Source: Glutamicibacter halophytocola
Lineage (GTDB): Bacteria > Actinomycetota > Actinomycetes > Actinomycetales > Micrococcaceae
Direction: 5' to 3'
Assembly: GCF_001302565.1 (NCBI RefSeq)
Contig: NZ_CP012750.1
Location: 186,001-250,000, forward strand
Length of the DNA: 64,000 bases
Each line of letters begins with the position of its first letter. Positions within the stretch are counted from its first letter, which is position 1. The translations under genes were made by a program, and so were the position numbers. The notes beneath the pieces are model-generated. The model searched no databases, was not told the DNA's origin, and saw nothing but the letters and a program-made list of their open reading frames with translations. Positions 21,091 through 28,789 of this stretch are shown here, in pieces.

Positions 21091-22542
21091 TTACTTGACC
21101 CCGACCCACATCTCGATCAGGCCGATGCCGAAGAACAGCACGAACGCCGCGGAGACAACCCACATCAGCGGGTGGATTTCCTTGGCGCGGCCCTGGGTGG
21201 CGCGGATGAAGACGTAGGAGATGAAGCCGGCGCCGATGCCGTTGGCAATCGAATAGGTGAACGGCATCAGGGTGAAGGTCAGGAAGGCCGGCAGCGCAAT
21301 GCCCCAGTCGTTCCAGTCGATCTTGGAGACCTGGGTGATCATCATGAAGCCGACGACCACCAGGGCCGGGGCCACAGCCTCGAAAGGCACCAGGTAGATC
21401 AGCGGGCTCAGGAACATCGCGACGATCATCAGCAAGCCGGTGATTACCGAGGCCAGGCCGGTGCGCGCGCCCTCGCCGATGCCGGCACCGGACTCCACGA
21501 AGATCTGGGCCGAGGAGCTGGAGGTTCCGCCGCCCACGATGGCGCCGGCTGCATCAACCATCAGCACCTTGTCCACGTCGGGGATCTGCCCGTTCTCGTC
21601 CATGGTGCCGGCTTCGGAAGCCAGTCCCACCATGGTGCCCATGGCGTCGAAGAAGATCGAGAGCAGGATGACGAAGGCCAGCAGCGATGCCGCGGTGAAG
21701 CCGATCTTGCTGAAGGCGCCGAAGATGCTCACCTGGCCGATCAGCGAGAGGTCAGGCAGGGTCCACTCCGGCAGGGACGGGACGACCAGGGACCAGCTGC
21801 CGGTCTCGAATTCGCCGATGTGGAAGACGGCTTCGAGGATGTTGGCCAGGATGGCGGAGACGACGATGCCGATCAGGATCGCGCCCTTGACCTTGCGCAC
21901 CACCAGTGCCATGGTCAGCAGCAGGCCGATGATGAAGACCAGGATTGGCCAGCCCATCAACTCGCCGTCAAAGCCCAGCCCCACCGGCACGGTGGTGTTC
22001 GCTGCATCCGGGATGCGCTGCACGAATCCGGCGTTCACCAGGCCGATCAATGCGATGAACATGCCGATGCCCACCACGATGGCCGTTTTCAGCCCGGCCG
22101 GAACGGCGTTGAACACCGCGGTTCTGAAGCCGGTGAGCACCAGGACGAACATGACCACACCGGCGATGAGCACCAGGCCCATGACGTCGGCCCAGGTCAG
22201 TTCAGGGTTGGTGGCCACGGTGATGGCCACAAAGGCATTGACGCCCAGGCCGGTGGCCATGGCGAAGGGGTGGCGGGCCCAAATGCCCATCAGGATGGTC
22301 AGGATGCCAGCCACGAAAGCGGTCACAGCGGCAACGCGCTGGATGCCCAGCTCACCGCCCGAGGAATCGGCGCCGGAGAGCACCAGCGGGTTGAGGACGA
22401 CGATGTAGCTCATCGCGAAGAACGTGGCGATGCCGCCGCGAACTTCGGTGGAGAACGTTGAACGCCGTTCCGAAATCTTGAAGTATCGGTCGATGCGCGC
22501 GGCCACAGAAGTCCCGGACGCGGTGTTTGTGGAGGAGGACAT
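21091..22542 (-). CDS. NCS2-type purine permease (AzgA subfamily)
   Basis: A 483-residue transporter with about 12-14 membrane segments. FSTEVRGGIATFFAMSYIVVLNP at the N-terminus, ATGLGVNAFVA, and the segment around GGGTSSSSAQIFVESGAGIG are typical of AzgA-type adenine/guanine/hypoxanthine:proton symporters. The substrate is inferred from the family. The gene stands alone, with 169 bases to the divergent universal stress protein. Confidence 0.92.
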   Translation of the reverse strand: MSSSTNTASGTSVAARIDRYFKISERRSTFSTEVRGGIATFFAMSYIVVLNPLVLSGADSSGGELGIQRVAAVTAFVAGILTILMGIWARHPFAMATGLGVNAFVAITVATNPELTWADVMGLVLIAGVVMFVLVLTGFRTAVFNAVPAGLKTAIVVGIGMFIALIGLVNAGFVQRIPDAANTTVPVGLGFDGELMGWPILVFIIGLLLTMALVVRKVKGAILIGIVVSAILANILEAVFHIGEFETGSWSLVVPSLPEWTLPDLSLIGQVSIFGAFSKIGFTAASLLAFVILLSIFFDAMGTMVGLASEAGTMDENGQIPDVDKVLMVDAAGAIVGGGTSSSSAQIFVESGAGIGEGARTGLASVITGLLMIVAMFLSPLIYLVPFEAVAPALVVVGFMMITQVSKIDWNDWGIALPAFLTFTLMPFTYSIANGIGAGFISYVFIRATQGRAKEIHPLMWVVSAAFVLFFGIGLIEMWVGVK

Positions 22543-22711
22543 GCAAAAATTCTATGTCGTTTTAGTTGCCAAATGATACCTGATTCATGGCTAACTAGGC
22601 GCAATCAAAAATCTTTAGACCCAACTCACACCAAGAACTATCAAAGCAAGTACATTGGAGGTAAGGGAAATCACACCCATGTTGATCTGAGGTTATGAAG
22701 GAGCGATTCAG

Positions 22712-23686
22712 ATGAGTGACGAAGCGCCAGTCGCAGCAGAAAAGATCGAAGGAATTGTTGTCGGTGTTGACGGTTCGCAGCAAAGCAAGTGCGCGTTGCG
22801 CTGGGCCGAACGCGAGGCGGTGCGCCGCGGCAGCGTGCTGAATATCGTTTCCGCCTACACCATCCCGGTCTTTGCCGCATCCTCCATGGATGCCGGCTAT
22901 TCGACCCTGGATGATGACCTGATTCGCGGTGGCGCCGAAGAAATCGTGCGCCAGGCGCGGATCGACCTTGAAGGCAGTGCGGCGCAGATCCGCACGTACA
23001 TCGAGTCGGGGGACCCGGCCGGGGTGCTCCTGGATTTGAGCCAGGACGCCGAGCTGGTCGTGGTCGGCACCCGTGGACGTGGCGGTTTTGTGGGCCGCCT
23101 GCTCGGCTCGGTGTCCTCGGCCCTGCCAGCCCACTCCAAGTGCCCGACCGTGGTCGTGCCCTTGTGCATGTCCAAGGAGCAGGACGCCACCGGAGATGTG
23201 GCCGCTGATCGCAAGTGCATTGTGGTTGGCGTGGATGGTTCTGACCGGGCGCGCTCCGCGGTGCTCGCGGCCGCTGACGCGGCGATGGCCAGCGACCTGA
23301 CGCTGCGCCTGATCTGCGCGGTGCCACCGGTGGGTGCGGCGCTGGCATGGATGCCGGCGACCATTGACCAGGAAGCGGTGCTCGAAGATGTCCGCTATCA
23401 GATGGGCGTGGGCACGAAGTGGCTGCGTTCGCACTACCCTGAGCTGAAGATGGAAACCGACGTGGTCTCCGGGCCTCCGGTCGAGGTGCTGATCCGCGAG
23501 TCCGAGCATGCGGTGTTGACCGTGACCGGTTCGCGAGGCCGCGGTGGATTCACCGGCATGCTGCTGGGGTCCACTTCGCAGGGCGTGCTGCACCACTCCA
23601 AGGGCCCGGTCATGGTGGTTCCCGATTCCGAGGATCCACGGCTGGAAGATCGCAAGAACTTCGATACCCGAGCCCAGGATCAGTAG
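22712..23686 (+). CDS. Tandem universal stress protein
   Basis: A 324-residue protein of two UspA domains (about 11-155 and 165-308). Each has the ATP-binding pattern: GTRGRGGFVGRLLGSVSSAL in the first and GSRGRGGFTGMLLGSTSQGV in the second, so it is the ATP-binding kind. Double-domain Usp proteins are common in actinobacteria and rise in stationary phase or hypoxia. GAAGGAG precedes the ATG by 7 bases. It ends at a strong terminator shared with the NlpC/P60 gene. Confidence 0.94.
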   Translation: MSDEAPVAAEKIEGIVVGVDGSQQSKCALRWAEREAVRRGSVLNIVSAYTIPVFAASSMDAGYSTLDDDLIRGGAEEIVRQARIDLEGSAAQIRTYIESGDPAGVLLDLSQDAELVVVGTRGRGGFVGRLLGSVSSALPAHSKCPTVVVPLCMSKEQDATGDVAADRKCIVVGVDGSDRARSAVLAAADAAMASDLTLRLICAVPPVGAALAWMPATIDQEAVLEDVRYQMGVGTKWLRSHYPELKMETDVVSGPPVEVLIRESEHAVLTVTGSRGRGGFTGMLLGSTSQGVLHHSKGPVMVVPDSEDPRLEDRKNFDTRAQDQ

Positions 23687-23711
23687 CCGCGGCCACTGCA
23701 GTAGGCGAATA

Positions 23712-23750
23712 GCAGAAGGCCACGCACCCGATGGGTGCGTGGCCTTCTGC
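23712..23750. terminator. Strong bidirectional terminator
   Basis: Perfect 18-base arms (23712-23729, 23733-23750; GCAGAAGGCCACGCACCC and its complement) with a 3-base loop between convergent genes. Confidence 0.85.
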
Positions 23751-23766
23751 TGTTCGGCGGCTGCTT

Positions 23767-25473
23767 CTAGTAGCGAGCTGCCTTTGAGTACAGGTTGTTG
23801 ACCCAGCTCAATGGCGTCACCGAAATGCCGACACTTGGGTTGCGGGCGTGGACGACATTGCCGTTGCCGATGTAGATGGCTACGTGGTAGAACGAGGATC
23901 CGCCGTTGGAGGAGGAGAACACCAGGTCGCCCGGGCGCAGGTTGCTCAGCGACACGTACTGCGGTGCGCTGAAGAACTGCTGGGTCGAGGTGCGTGGCAG
24001 GCTGATGCCCGACTGGCCGAAGGCACGCTGCGAGAAGCTCGAGCAGTCAAAGGCGTTAGGGCCGTTGCCGCCGTAGACGTAGTACTTGCTTGGGTCGTCA
24101 GCGGTCTTCAAGGCCCAGGCGATGGCAGCCGAGTAGCTGCGGCCAGTGTCCGGTTCCGGCTGTGGCTCCGCGGTCTTGGTTGGCTCAGGCTTAGGGGTCG
24201 GCTTTGGCGTTGGCGTTGGAGTCGGCTTGGGCTCCGCGGTCTTGGTTGGCTTTGGCTCAGGCTTCGGAGTTGGCTTAGGCTCAGCCGTTTTGGTCGGCTT
24301 TGGCTCCGCGGTCTTGGTCGGCTTGGGCTCAGGCTTCGGAGTCGGCTCCGCCGTCTTGGTTGGCTTCGGCTCAGCCGTCTTGGTTGGTTCCGGCTTCGGC
24401 TCAGCAGTCTTGGTTGGCTTCGGCTCAGCCGTCTTGGTTGGTTCCGGCTTCGGCTCAGCAGTCTTGGTTGGCTCGGCCTTTGGAGGCTTTGGCACGGCCG
24501 TTGGAGTCAGGGTTTCGAGCTCAACTGCTTTTGGCTTGATCGTTGGCTCATCGTCGGACTCGGTAGGTTCCAGTTCCTGGGGCTCAGCTACTGCCAGTGG
24601 CTTAATTGCCGCAGGCTTTTCTTCAGGAACCTCGGTGGTGTCTTCGGTAGCGATGGCCTCTTCGAGGGCTGCTTCCTGTTCCTGGGCTTCCTTCTTCTCT
24701 ACTGCCTTGCGAACTTCAGCTTCTTCCTTCTGCTGCAAGGTGGCAAGGTGGCCGATGAGTTCATTGCGGAGCTTCTTCTCTGGCTCCACGGCTGATTCGT
24801 AGGTGTTGAGGGTGCTGTTGGCGGTGGCTGCAGCCGAGTCGTAGTTGGCTGCGGCATCTTCGGCTGCGCTCTGGGCCGCGTCAGCGTATTCCTGCCAGGC
24901 CGAAACCAGTGCTTCTGCCTCGGAGGCGGTGTTGACCGACTGGACCTGCTGTTCGCTCAGTGCATCGATGGTGGCGGCCTTGTAGAAGAGGTCGCCTTCC
25001 TTGTTGTCATCCAGCAGGAGGCCCAAGGTGGAGGTGCCAGCGCCATTGCGGTAAATGTCCGAGGCGATAGCGCCCAGGTCCTTGCGGCTCTGAGCTAGGT
25101 AGGTCTTTGCATAATCGAGCTGCTTGACGGCCTTCTCGGCTTCGGCGGTGCGCTGGTCGCGCTCTTCGCCAGCGGACAGCAGGGATTCCTGCGCCTCGGC
25201 AGCTTCGGTTTCAACCCGCTGCAGTTCAGCGCGGCTTGAAGCCAGGGAAGCCTCGATGCGGGCGATCATGGCGTTTGTGGAGTCTTTGCTCTTCTTGGCC
25301 TCTTGGATTTCTGCATCCGTGGGCAGAGCCGAAGTGCTTGGTGCAGCTGCGATGGAGACAGATGCTGGGAACGTAGCTGGAGTGGATGCGGACGCGGGCA
25401 AGGCACCTGCAAGGCAGGATGCTGCTAAGGCCAGTGTGCTAGCAGCGACACCGAGCGTGTGGCGAGTAGCCAT
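23767..25473 (-). CDS. Secreted NlpC/P60 peptidoglycan endopeptidase with coiled coil and repeat linker
   Basis: A 568-residue exported cell-wall hydrolase. A Sec signal peptide (MATRHTLGVAASTLALAASC, cleavage near ALPASA) is followed by a coiled-coil region (about 55-285), a Pro/Lys/Thr repeat linker (about 330-435) and a C-terminal NlpC/P60 domain with catalytic Cys in NAFDCSSF, His in FYHVAIYIGN and a third residue in VVHARNP. It likely cuts the D-Glu-diamino acid bond in peptidoglycan, as RipA-type proteins do at division. I prefer ATG 25473, which has GAGG 7 bases upstream, to ATG 25494. Confidence 0.92.
   Translation of the reverse strand: MATRHTLGVAASTLALAASCLAGALPASASTPATFPASVSIAAAPSTSALPTDAEIQEAKKSKDSTNAMIARIEASLASSRAELQRVETEAAEAQESLLSAGEERDQRTAEAEKAVKQLDYAKTYLAQSRKDLGAIASDIYRNGAGTSTLGLLLDDNKEGDLFYKAATIDALSEQQVQSVNTASEAEALVSAWQEYADAAQSAAEDAAANYDSAAATANSTLNTYESAVEPEKKLRNELIGHLATLQQKEEAEVRKAVEKKEAQEQEAALEEAIATEDTTEVPEEKPAAIKPLAVAEPQELEPTESDDEPTIKPKAVELETLTPTAVPKPPKAEPTKTAEPKPEPTKTAEPKPTKTAEPKPEPTKTAEPKPTKTAEPTPKPEPKPTKTAEPKPTKTAEPKPTPKPEPKPTKTAEPKPTPTPTPKPTPKPEPTKTAEPQPEPDTGRSYSAAIAWALKTADDPSKYYVYGGNGPNAFDCSSFSQRAFGQSGISLPRTSTQQFFSAPQYVSLSNLRPGDLVFSSSNGGSSFYHVAIYIGNGNVVHARNPSVGISVTPLSWVNNLYSKAARY
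24160..24490 (-). repeat. Coding tandem repeat, Pro-Thr-Lys-Thr-Ala-Glu-Pro-Lys units
   Basis: The linker of the NlpC/P60 protein is built from about a dozen imperfect units around PTKTAEPKP, and the DNA itself is repetitive. Copy number could change by slippage without breaking the frame. Boundaries are approximate. Confidence 0.8.
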
Positions 25474-26012
25474 ATCGTTCCTCACTAAGTTCATGGATGA
25501 CAGGGAGCGTTCAAACCGTGACTTCCTGAGGAGGAAAGGTCACGAATAGGACAAGGCTCCAAATAGCACATTAGGCCAACTGCAACATCCTTGGCAACAC
25601 TGTTCACATCAGTCACATGAATCCCAAACGTGTAATTCACTTGCGGTTATGGGGTGTGATCTGCGGGAACGCAGGACATTGCGGGCAGATTTTCCTGAAA
25701 GAAACCTTGGAAATTTTTTTGGAGGCGTGCAGGGAAGTGTTATCTGAGCGCTCTCATCATGAAGCTTCGGTAACGCTGTGGATGCACTAAAAGAGCTGGG
25801 GCAAAGCTGATCCGAATTCCGCCACCAAAAAACTGCCTTTAAAAGGGAGCGTTCTCGGGGAGCTCAAAACCGTGTTCTCCGAAGATTGGGGAAGGGGCGA
25901 TCTTGCGCGGGAAGATCCAATGTGTTCTGGCTCTCTTTGGAACCCCTTCTGGCCACCGGATTCAGGAAAATTTGTGAGGCAGATCTCAAAAGAAGTTTTA
26001 GCGGATTTGGGC
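25474..26012. other. Gene-free 540-base region
   Basis: I find no supportable gene here. Close to the NlpC/P60 start is a hairpin (CGTGAC at 25517-25522 with GTCACG at 25539-25544) in its presumed 5' leader. I looked for a cyclic-di-AMP riboswitch, which precedes some actinobacterial cell-wall hydrolase genes, and did not see its conserved core. The rest is AT-richer than the surroundings and holds no recognised element. Confidence 0.5.
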
Positions 26013-26384
26013 TCAAGACCACCCCAAAGCATGCAATCTGTGGTCGTCGATTCCGAAGTGGTGGGCCACCTCGTGCATGACCGTGACGCCTATTTCGCGA
26101 ACGACATCTTCCCGGGTTTTGCAGGCTCGAAGAGTCGGATTTTTGAAGATCGTGATCTGGTCGGGAAGCGCGCCTGCGCTCCAGCCTAGATCCCTTTCGG
26201 TGAGAGCGACACCCTCGTATTGCCCCAGAATTTCAAGGTTTTTTGGTTCGCCTGGACGAGGGGAGTATTCGTCTTCGATAAAGAAAATGACGTTATCCAT
26301 CATGGCGAAAGCTGCCTTTGGAATGGCATCGATCGCCTGCTCAACCAGCTGCTCGAACTCGTCATCACTCATCTCTAAAGCCAT
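26013..26384 (-). CDS. Zincin-like metallopeptidase family protein
   Basis: A 123-residue protein of the short metallopeptidase family (formerly DUF1025). The zinc motif is VMHEVAHHFGIDD, an HExxH followed by a His/Asp three residues on. SDDEFEQLVEQAIDAIP at the N-terminus and RPGEPKNLEILGQYEGV are typical of the family in actinobacteria. The substrate is unknown. It lies divergent from the tRNA cluster. Confidence 0.88.
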   Translation of the reverse strand: MALEMSDDEFEQLVEQAIDAIPKAAFAMMDNVIFFIEDEYSPRPGEPKNLEILGQYEGVALTERDLGWSAGALPDQITIFKNPTLRACKTREDVVREIGVTVMHEVAHHFGIDDHRLHALGWS

Positions 26385-26444
26385 GTTTTCAGCCTAGTTG
26401 CGAACCTCGGAATTGGCATCGAAAAAATGCCCCGGGAGCCGATT

Positions 26445-26473
26445 TTGCGAAATCAAAAAACCCCACGTATAGT
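26445..26473 (+). promoter_or_regulatory. tRNA operon promoter
   Basis: TTGCGA at 26445-26450, a 17-base spacer and TATAGT at 26468-26473, 44 bases before tRNA-Glu. Good match to a sigma-70 type promoter. Confidence 0.65.
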
Positions 26474-26517
26474 TATTGGAGTCCGCTACGGAGACGCAAG
26501 AAACCGAAGCGACTTAG

Positions 26518-26590
26518 GCCCCCATCGTCTAGCGGCCTAGGACACCGCCCTTTCACGGCGGCGGCACGGGTTCGAATCCCGTTGGGGGTA
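26518..26590 (+). tRNA. tRNA-Glu (anticodon TTC)
   Basis: 73 bases with a 7-base acceptor stem (GCCCCCA with TGGGGGT), anticodon loop CTTTCAC with anticodon TTC, T arm with loop TTCGAAT, and discriminator A. CCA is not encoded. First gene of the cluster. Confidence 0.97.
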
Positions 26591-26593
26591 CAA

Positions 26594-26613
26594 ACAACTA
26601 ATTCATTAGTTGT
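26594..26613 (+). other. Palindromic hairpin between tRNA-Glu and tRNA-Asp
   Basis: Perfect 9-base arms ACAACTAAT / ATTAGTTGT with centre TC. Two smaller hairpins follow at 26617-26631 and 26635-26648 (CTTGC-GAAA-GCAAG). Probably a processing signal, since there is no T run. Confidence 0.6.
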
Positions 26614-26647
26614 CAGATGGATAAAATCCATTGGCTTGCGAAAGCAA

Positions 26648-26721
26648 GGCCCTGTAGCGCAGTTGGTTAGCGCGCCGCCCTGTCACGGCGGAGGTCGCGG
26701 GTTCAAGTCCCGTCAGGGTCG
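26648..26721 (+). tRNA. tRNA-Asp (anticodon GTC), copy 1
   Basis: 74 bases. The acceptor stem is GGCCCTG with CAGGGTC, the anticodon loop reads CTGTCAC, the T loop is TTCAAGT, and the discriminator is G. CCA is not encoded. Identical to the second copy at 26904-26977. Confidence 0.97.
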
Positions 26722-26725
26722 CTCG

Positions 26726-26747
26726 ATTTACTAATCTATTAGTAAAT
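26726..26747 (+). other. Palindromic hairpin between tRNA-Asp and tRNA-Phe
   Basis: Perfect 10-base arms ATTTACTAAT / ATTAGTAAAT with centre CT. Its core ACTAAT...ATTAGT is the same as in the hairpin at 26594-26613. Confidence 0.6.
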
Positions 26748-26770
26748 TTGGTGTCCACTTAGTGGTACCA

Positions 26771-26843
26771 GGCTCTGTAGCTCAGTTGGTAGAGCGTTCG
26801 ACTGAAAATCGAAAGGTCACCGGATCGACGCCGGTCGGAGCCA
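26771..26843 (+). tRNA. tRNA-Phe (anticodon GAA)
   Basis: 73 bases with acceptor GGCTCTG / CGGAGCC and anticodon loop CTGAAAA (GAA). The T stem ACCGG/CCGGT pairs fully, but the T loop reads ATCGACG, so A replaces the usual T at position 54. The discriminator is A. Confidence 0.95.
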
Positions 26844-26849
26844 CGCAGG

Positions 26850-26871
26850 CCCTCGGTTTACCGAGGGTTTT
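26850..26871 (+). terminator. Terminator after tRNA-Phe
   Basis: 7-base arms CCCTCGG / CCGAGGG, loop TTTA, then TTTT. It separates the first three tRNA genes from the second tRNA-Asp copy. Confidence 0.75.
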
Positions 26872-26903
26872 ACTGTGTGTATTGAAAGTAATTCAAAACA
26901 CTA

Positions 26904-26977
26904 GGCCCTGTAGCGCAGTTGGTTAGCGCGCCGCCCTGTCACGGCGGAGGTCGCGGGTTCAAGTCCCGTCAGGGTCG
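26904..26977 (+). tRNA. tRNA-Asp (anticodon GTC), copy 2
   Basis: Identical over all 74 bases to copy 1. Here the CCA end is encoded by the following bases 26978-26980, which is not so for copy 1. It lies behind a terminator, so it may depend on read-through or on a promoter in 26872-26903. Confidence 0.96.
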
Positions 26978-26989
26978 CCAATAAACAGA

Positions 26990-27012
26990 TGCTCCGGTTT
27001 TCCGGGGCATTT
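26990..27012 (+). terminator. Terminator after tRNA-Asp copy 2
   Basis: 8-base arms TGCTCCGG / CCGGGGCA (one G-T pair), loop TTTT, then TTTG. It ends the tRNA cluster. Confidence 0.65.
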
Positions 27013-27029
27013 GCTGTATCTGGGGCCTG

Positions 27030-27884
27030 TTAGTTGGCGCGCCCCAGATGGCGTGGACCGATCCAGCGGTTGCTCAGCCGGCGATAGGCCGCAGCGGCTC
27101 CAGTCATATCCCCGTCATCCAATGCCTGCAAGCCGTCCAGGAGATCGCTGGCTGAATCGTCGGGCCAAACTATTTCAGCCAGCAGCCCGTAGTCCAGCTC
27201 AATCACTGCACGGCTATCAAAGGACTCCAGCCAGCTGCCCAGGGCGCCCAGCTCCTCGAAGAGCTGCGACTGCGGCGCGTGGGCCACCAGGGTCTGGACT
27301 GCCCACGCCAGTCGTTCCACTGCCTGATCGAAGCCAATGTACATGCGCACGGTCTTCAGGCGGTCGCCCTCATGGATCACTTCGTGCTCGTCTTCTTCGC
27401 GGAACAGGGCGAACCAGCTCAGTGGAATGCCCCATGAGGACGTGCGGGTGTGAAGGTGCGTCAGATCTCCTGCGAGCCGGTCGGGATTAACGCGCTGTGC
27501 ATTAGCCTGCCGGGAAGCTGGAGGAACGAGAAGGTCGAAAACCTCAGGCCGGATGGCTTCTTCAGCCTGTTCGGCCGCTAGCAGGCTGCGAGCCTGCAAC
27601 TGCCCTGGGCAGTAGCGGGTGTGCTCCGTGCCCTGGTAGTCCAGGGTCTTGATGGCCCGGAAGAATTCTGGCTCATTGTGGGGGAAGGGGTCGGAAACAC
27701 TGCGCAGGGAGCGCTGCCAAAGGCGTTCGTTCTCAAACTCGTCCCATTGCTGGGCGGTCCGCTGTGGCGTGCGCAGAATGATTGACTGGGCCCAGTCTTC
27801 AAAGGTGTCCAGCGGTTCATAAACACGAAGGTGCGCCGTGGCCGAAGTGAGCTCATTGGTGGGCCCAGTCAATTTAGAAGTCAT
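27030..27884 (-). CDS. Conserved actinobacterial hypothetical protein
   Basis: A 284-residue soluble protein that I cannot place in a family. It has no signal peptide or membrane segment and is rich in acidic residues. A helical middle part (QAVERLAWAVQTLVAHAPQS) precedes a C-terminal part ending AAAYRRLSNRWIGPRHLGRAN. It starts 2 bases after xthA ends on the same strand, so the two are cotranscribed. Translation probably depends on coupling, because no good ribosome-binding site is seen. Confidence 0.8.
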   Translation of the reverse strand: MTSKLTGPTNELTSATAHLRVYEPLDTFEDWAQSIILRTPQRTAQQWDEFENERLWQRSLRSVSDPFPHNEPEFFRAIKTLDYQGTEHTRYCPGQLQARSLLAAEQAEEAIRPEVFDLLVPPASRQANAQRVNPDRLAGDLTHLHTRTSSWGIPLSWFALFREEDEHEVIHEGDRLKTVRMYIGFDQAVERLAWAVQTLVAHAPQSQLFEELGALGSWLESFDSRAVIELDYGLLAEIVWPDDSASDLLDGLQALDDGDMTGAAAAYRRLSNRWIGPRHLGRAN

Positions 27885-27886
27885 GG

Positions 27887-28687
27887 TCAGTCCGAGAGCT
27901 CCACGATCACCGGCGCGTGGTCGCTAGCGCCCTTGCCCTTGCGTTCCTCGCGGTCAATGCTTGCCGCGGTGACTCGTGCGGTGAGCGCTGGGGAGGTCAA
28001 GGAGAAGTCAATGCGCATGCCTTCGCCCTTGGGGAAGCGCAGCTGGGTGTAATCCCAGTAGGTGTACTGGCCCTCGGTGTAGCCGCGAACGACGTCGCTG
28101 AAGCCCAGATCCTCAAAAGCGGTGAACGCCGCGCGCTCGGGAGCTGAAACGTGCGTGAGCTTGTTTTCCAGGAAGAAATCAATGTCCCAGACATCTTCAT
28201 CCTTCGGTGCGATATTCCAGTCGCCCATCAGGGCGATCTGGGCCTCCGGGTTCTCGGCCAGCCATTGCCCGGAGCGTTCCTTGAGCTCGTTGAGCCAATT
28301 CAGCTTGTAGGCCATGTGCTCATCGTCCAGGGCCCGGCCGTTGGGCACGTACAAGCTCCAGATGCGAATGCCGCCGCAGGTCGCGGCCAGGGCGCGCGGC
28401 TCCTGGATCGGGTTCTTGCCGCCCTTGCCGAATTCAGGCTGGCCCGGGAAGGTGCGCTGCACATCTTCAAGGCCTACGCGTGACGCGATGGCCACGCCGT
28501 TCCATTGGTTAACGCCAAAGTGCGCTACCTCGTAGTCATTGTTCTCGAACAATTCCCACGGAAAATTCTCGTCTTTGCATTTCGTTTCCTGGATAGCCAG
28601 GACATCTACGTCGGTGCGTCGCAGCCAGTCCTCAACGCGGTCGGCGCGGGCTCGCAGCGAGTTCACATTCCAAGTTGCAATCTTCAC
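27887..28687 (-). CDS. xthA: Exodeoxyribonuclease III
   Basis: A 266-residue AP endonuclease/3'-5' exonuclease of base excision repair. The family motifs are complete: KIATWNVNSLRARADR at the start, AIQETKCKD with the metal-binding Glu, YVPNGR, GDWNIAPKDEDVWD with the catalytic Asp and Asn, and KGASDHAPVIVEL with the terminal Asp-His pair. It is transcribed away from the valine-catabolism genes and followed at 2 bases by the hypothetical gene. Confidence 0.96.
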   Translation of the reverse strand: MKIATWNVNSLRARADRVEDWLRRTDVDVLAIQETKCKDENFPWELFENNDYEVAHFGVNQWNGVAIASRVGLEDVQRTFPGQPEFGKGGKNPIQEPRALAATCGGIRIWSLYVPNGRALDDEHMAYKLNWLNELKERSGQWLAENPEAQIALMGDWNIAPKDEDVWDIDFFLENKLTHVSAPERAAFTAFEDLGFSDVVRGYTEGQYTYWDYTQLRFPKGEGMRIDFSLTSPALTARVTAASIDREERKGKGASDHAPVIVELSD

Positions 28688-28737
28688 AAGTTCAACCTAT
28701 CAAGTTTGCTGACCTGTGCCACTTCAATTTACTTGGA

Positions 28738-28758
28738 AGTCCGAGTATATTCGAGTGC
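28738..28758. promoter_or_regulatory. Candidate second MarR site
   Basis: The complement of 28738-28749, TATACTCGGACT, agrees at 11 of 12 bases with the right half (TATACTTGGACT) of the palindrome at 31261-31282. Directly before it stands TACTTGGA. It lies about 40 bases before the HIBYL-CoA hydrolase gene. Confidence 0.4.
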
Positions 28759-28789
28759 AGAAGGTGACGCCAATCACTCCAAGGAGGCA

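Noticed and set aside
21172..22461. 429-codon frame on the plus strand opposite the purine permease
   Set aside because: Its product is rich in Asp/His/Gly/Gln repeats, as expected from reading the complement of a membrane protein gene. No ribosome-binding site.
24146..24802. Glycine/valine-rich frame opposite the NlpC/P60 linker (PE_PGRS-like look)
   Set aside because: It is the complement of the Pro/Lys/Thr repeat and has no independent start signals.
25474..25760. Riboswitch before the NlpC/P60 gene
   Set aside because: The conserved core of the ydaO-type (cyclic-di-AMP) element was not found; only a simple hairpin is visible.
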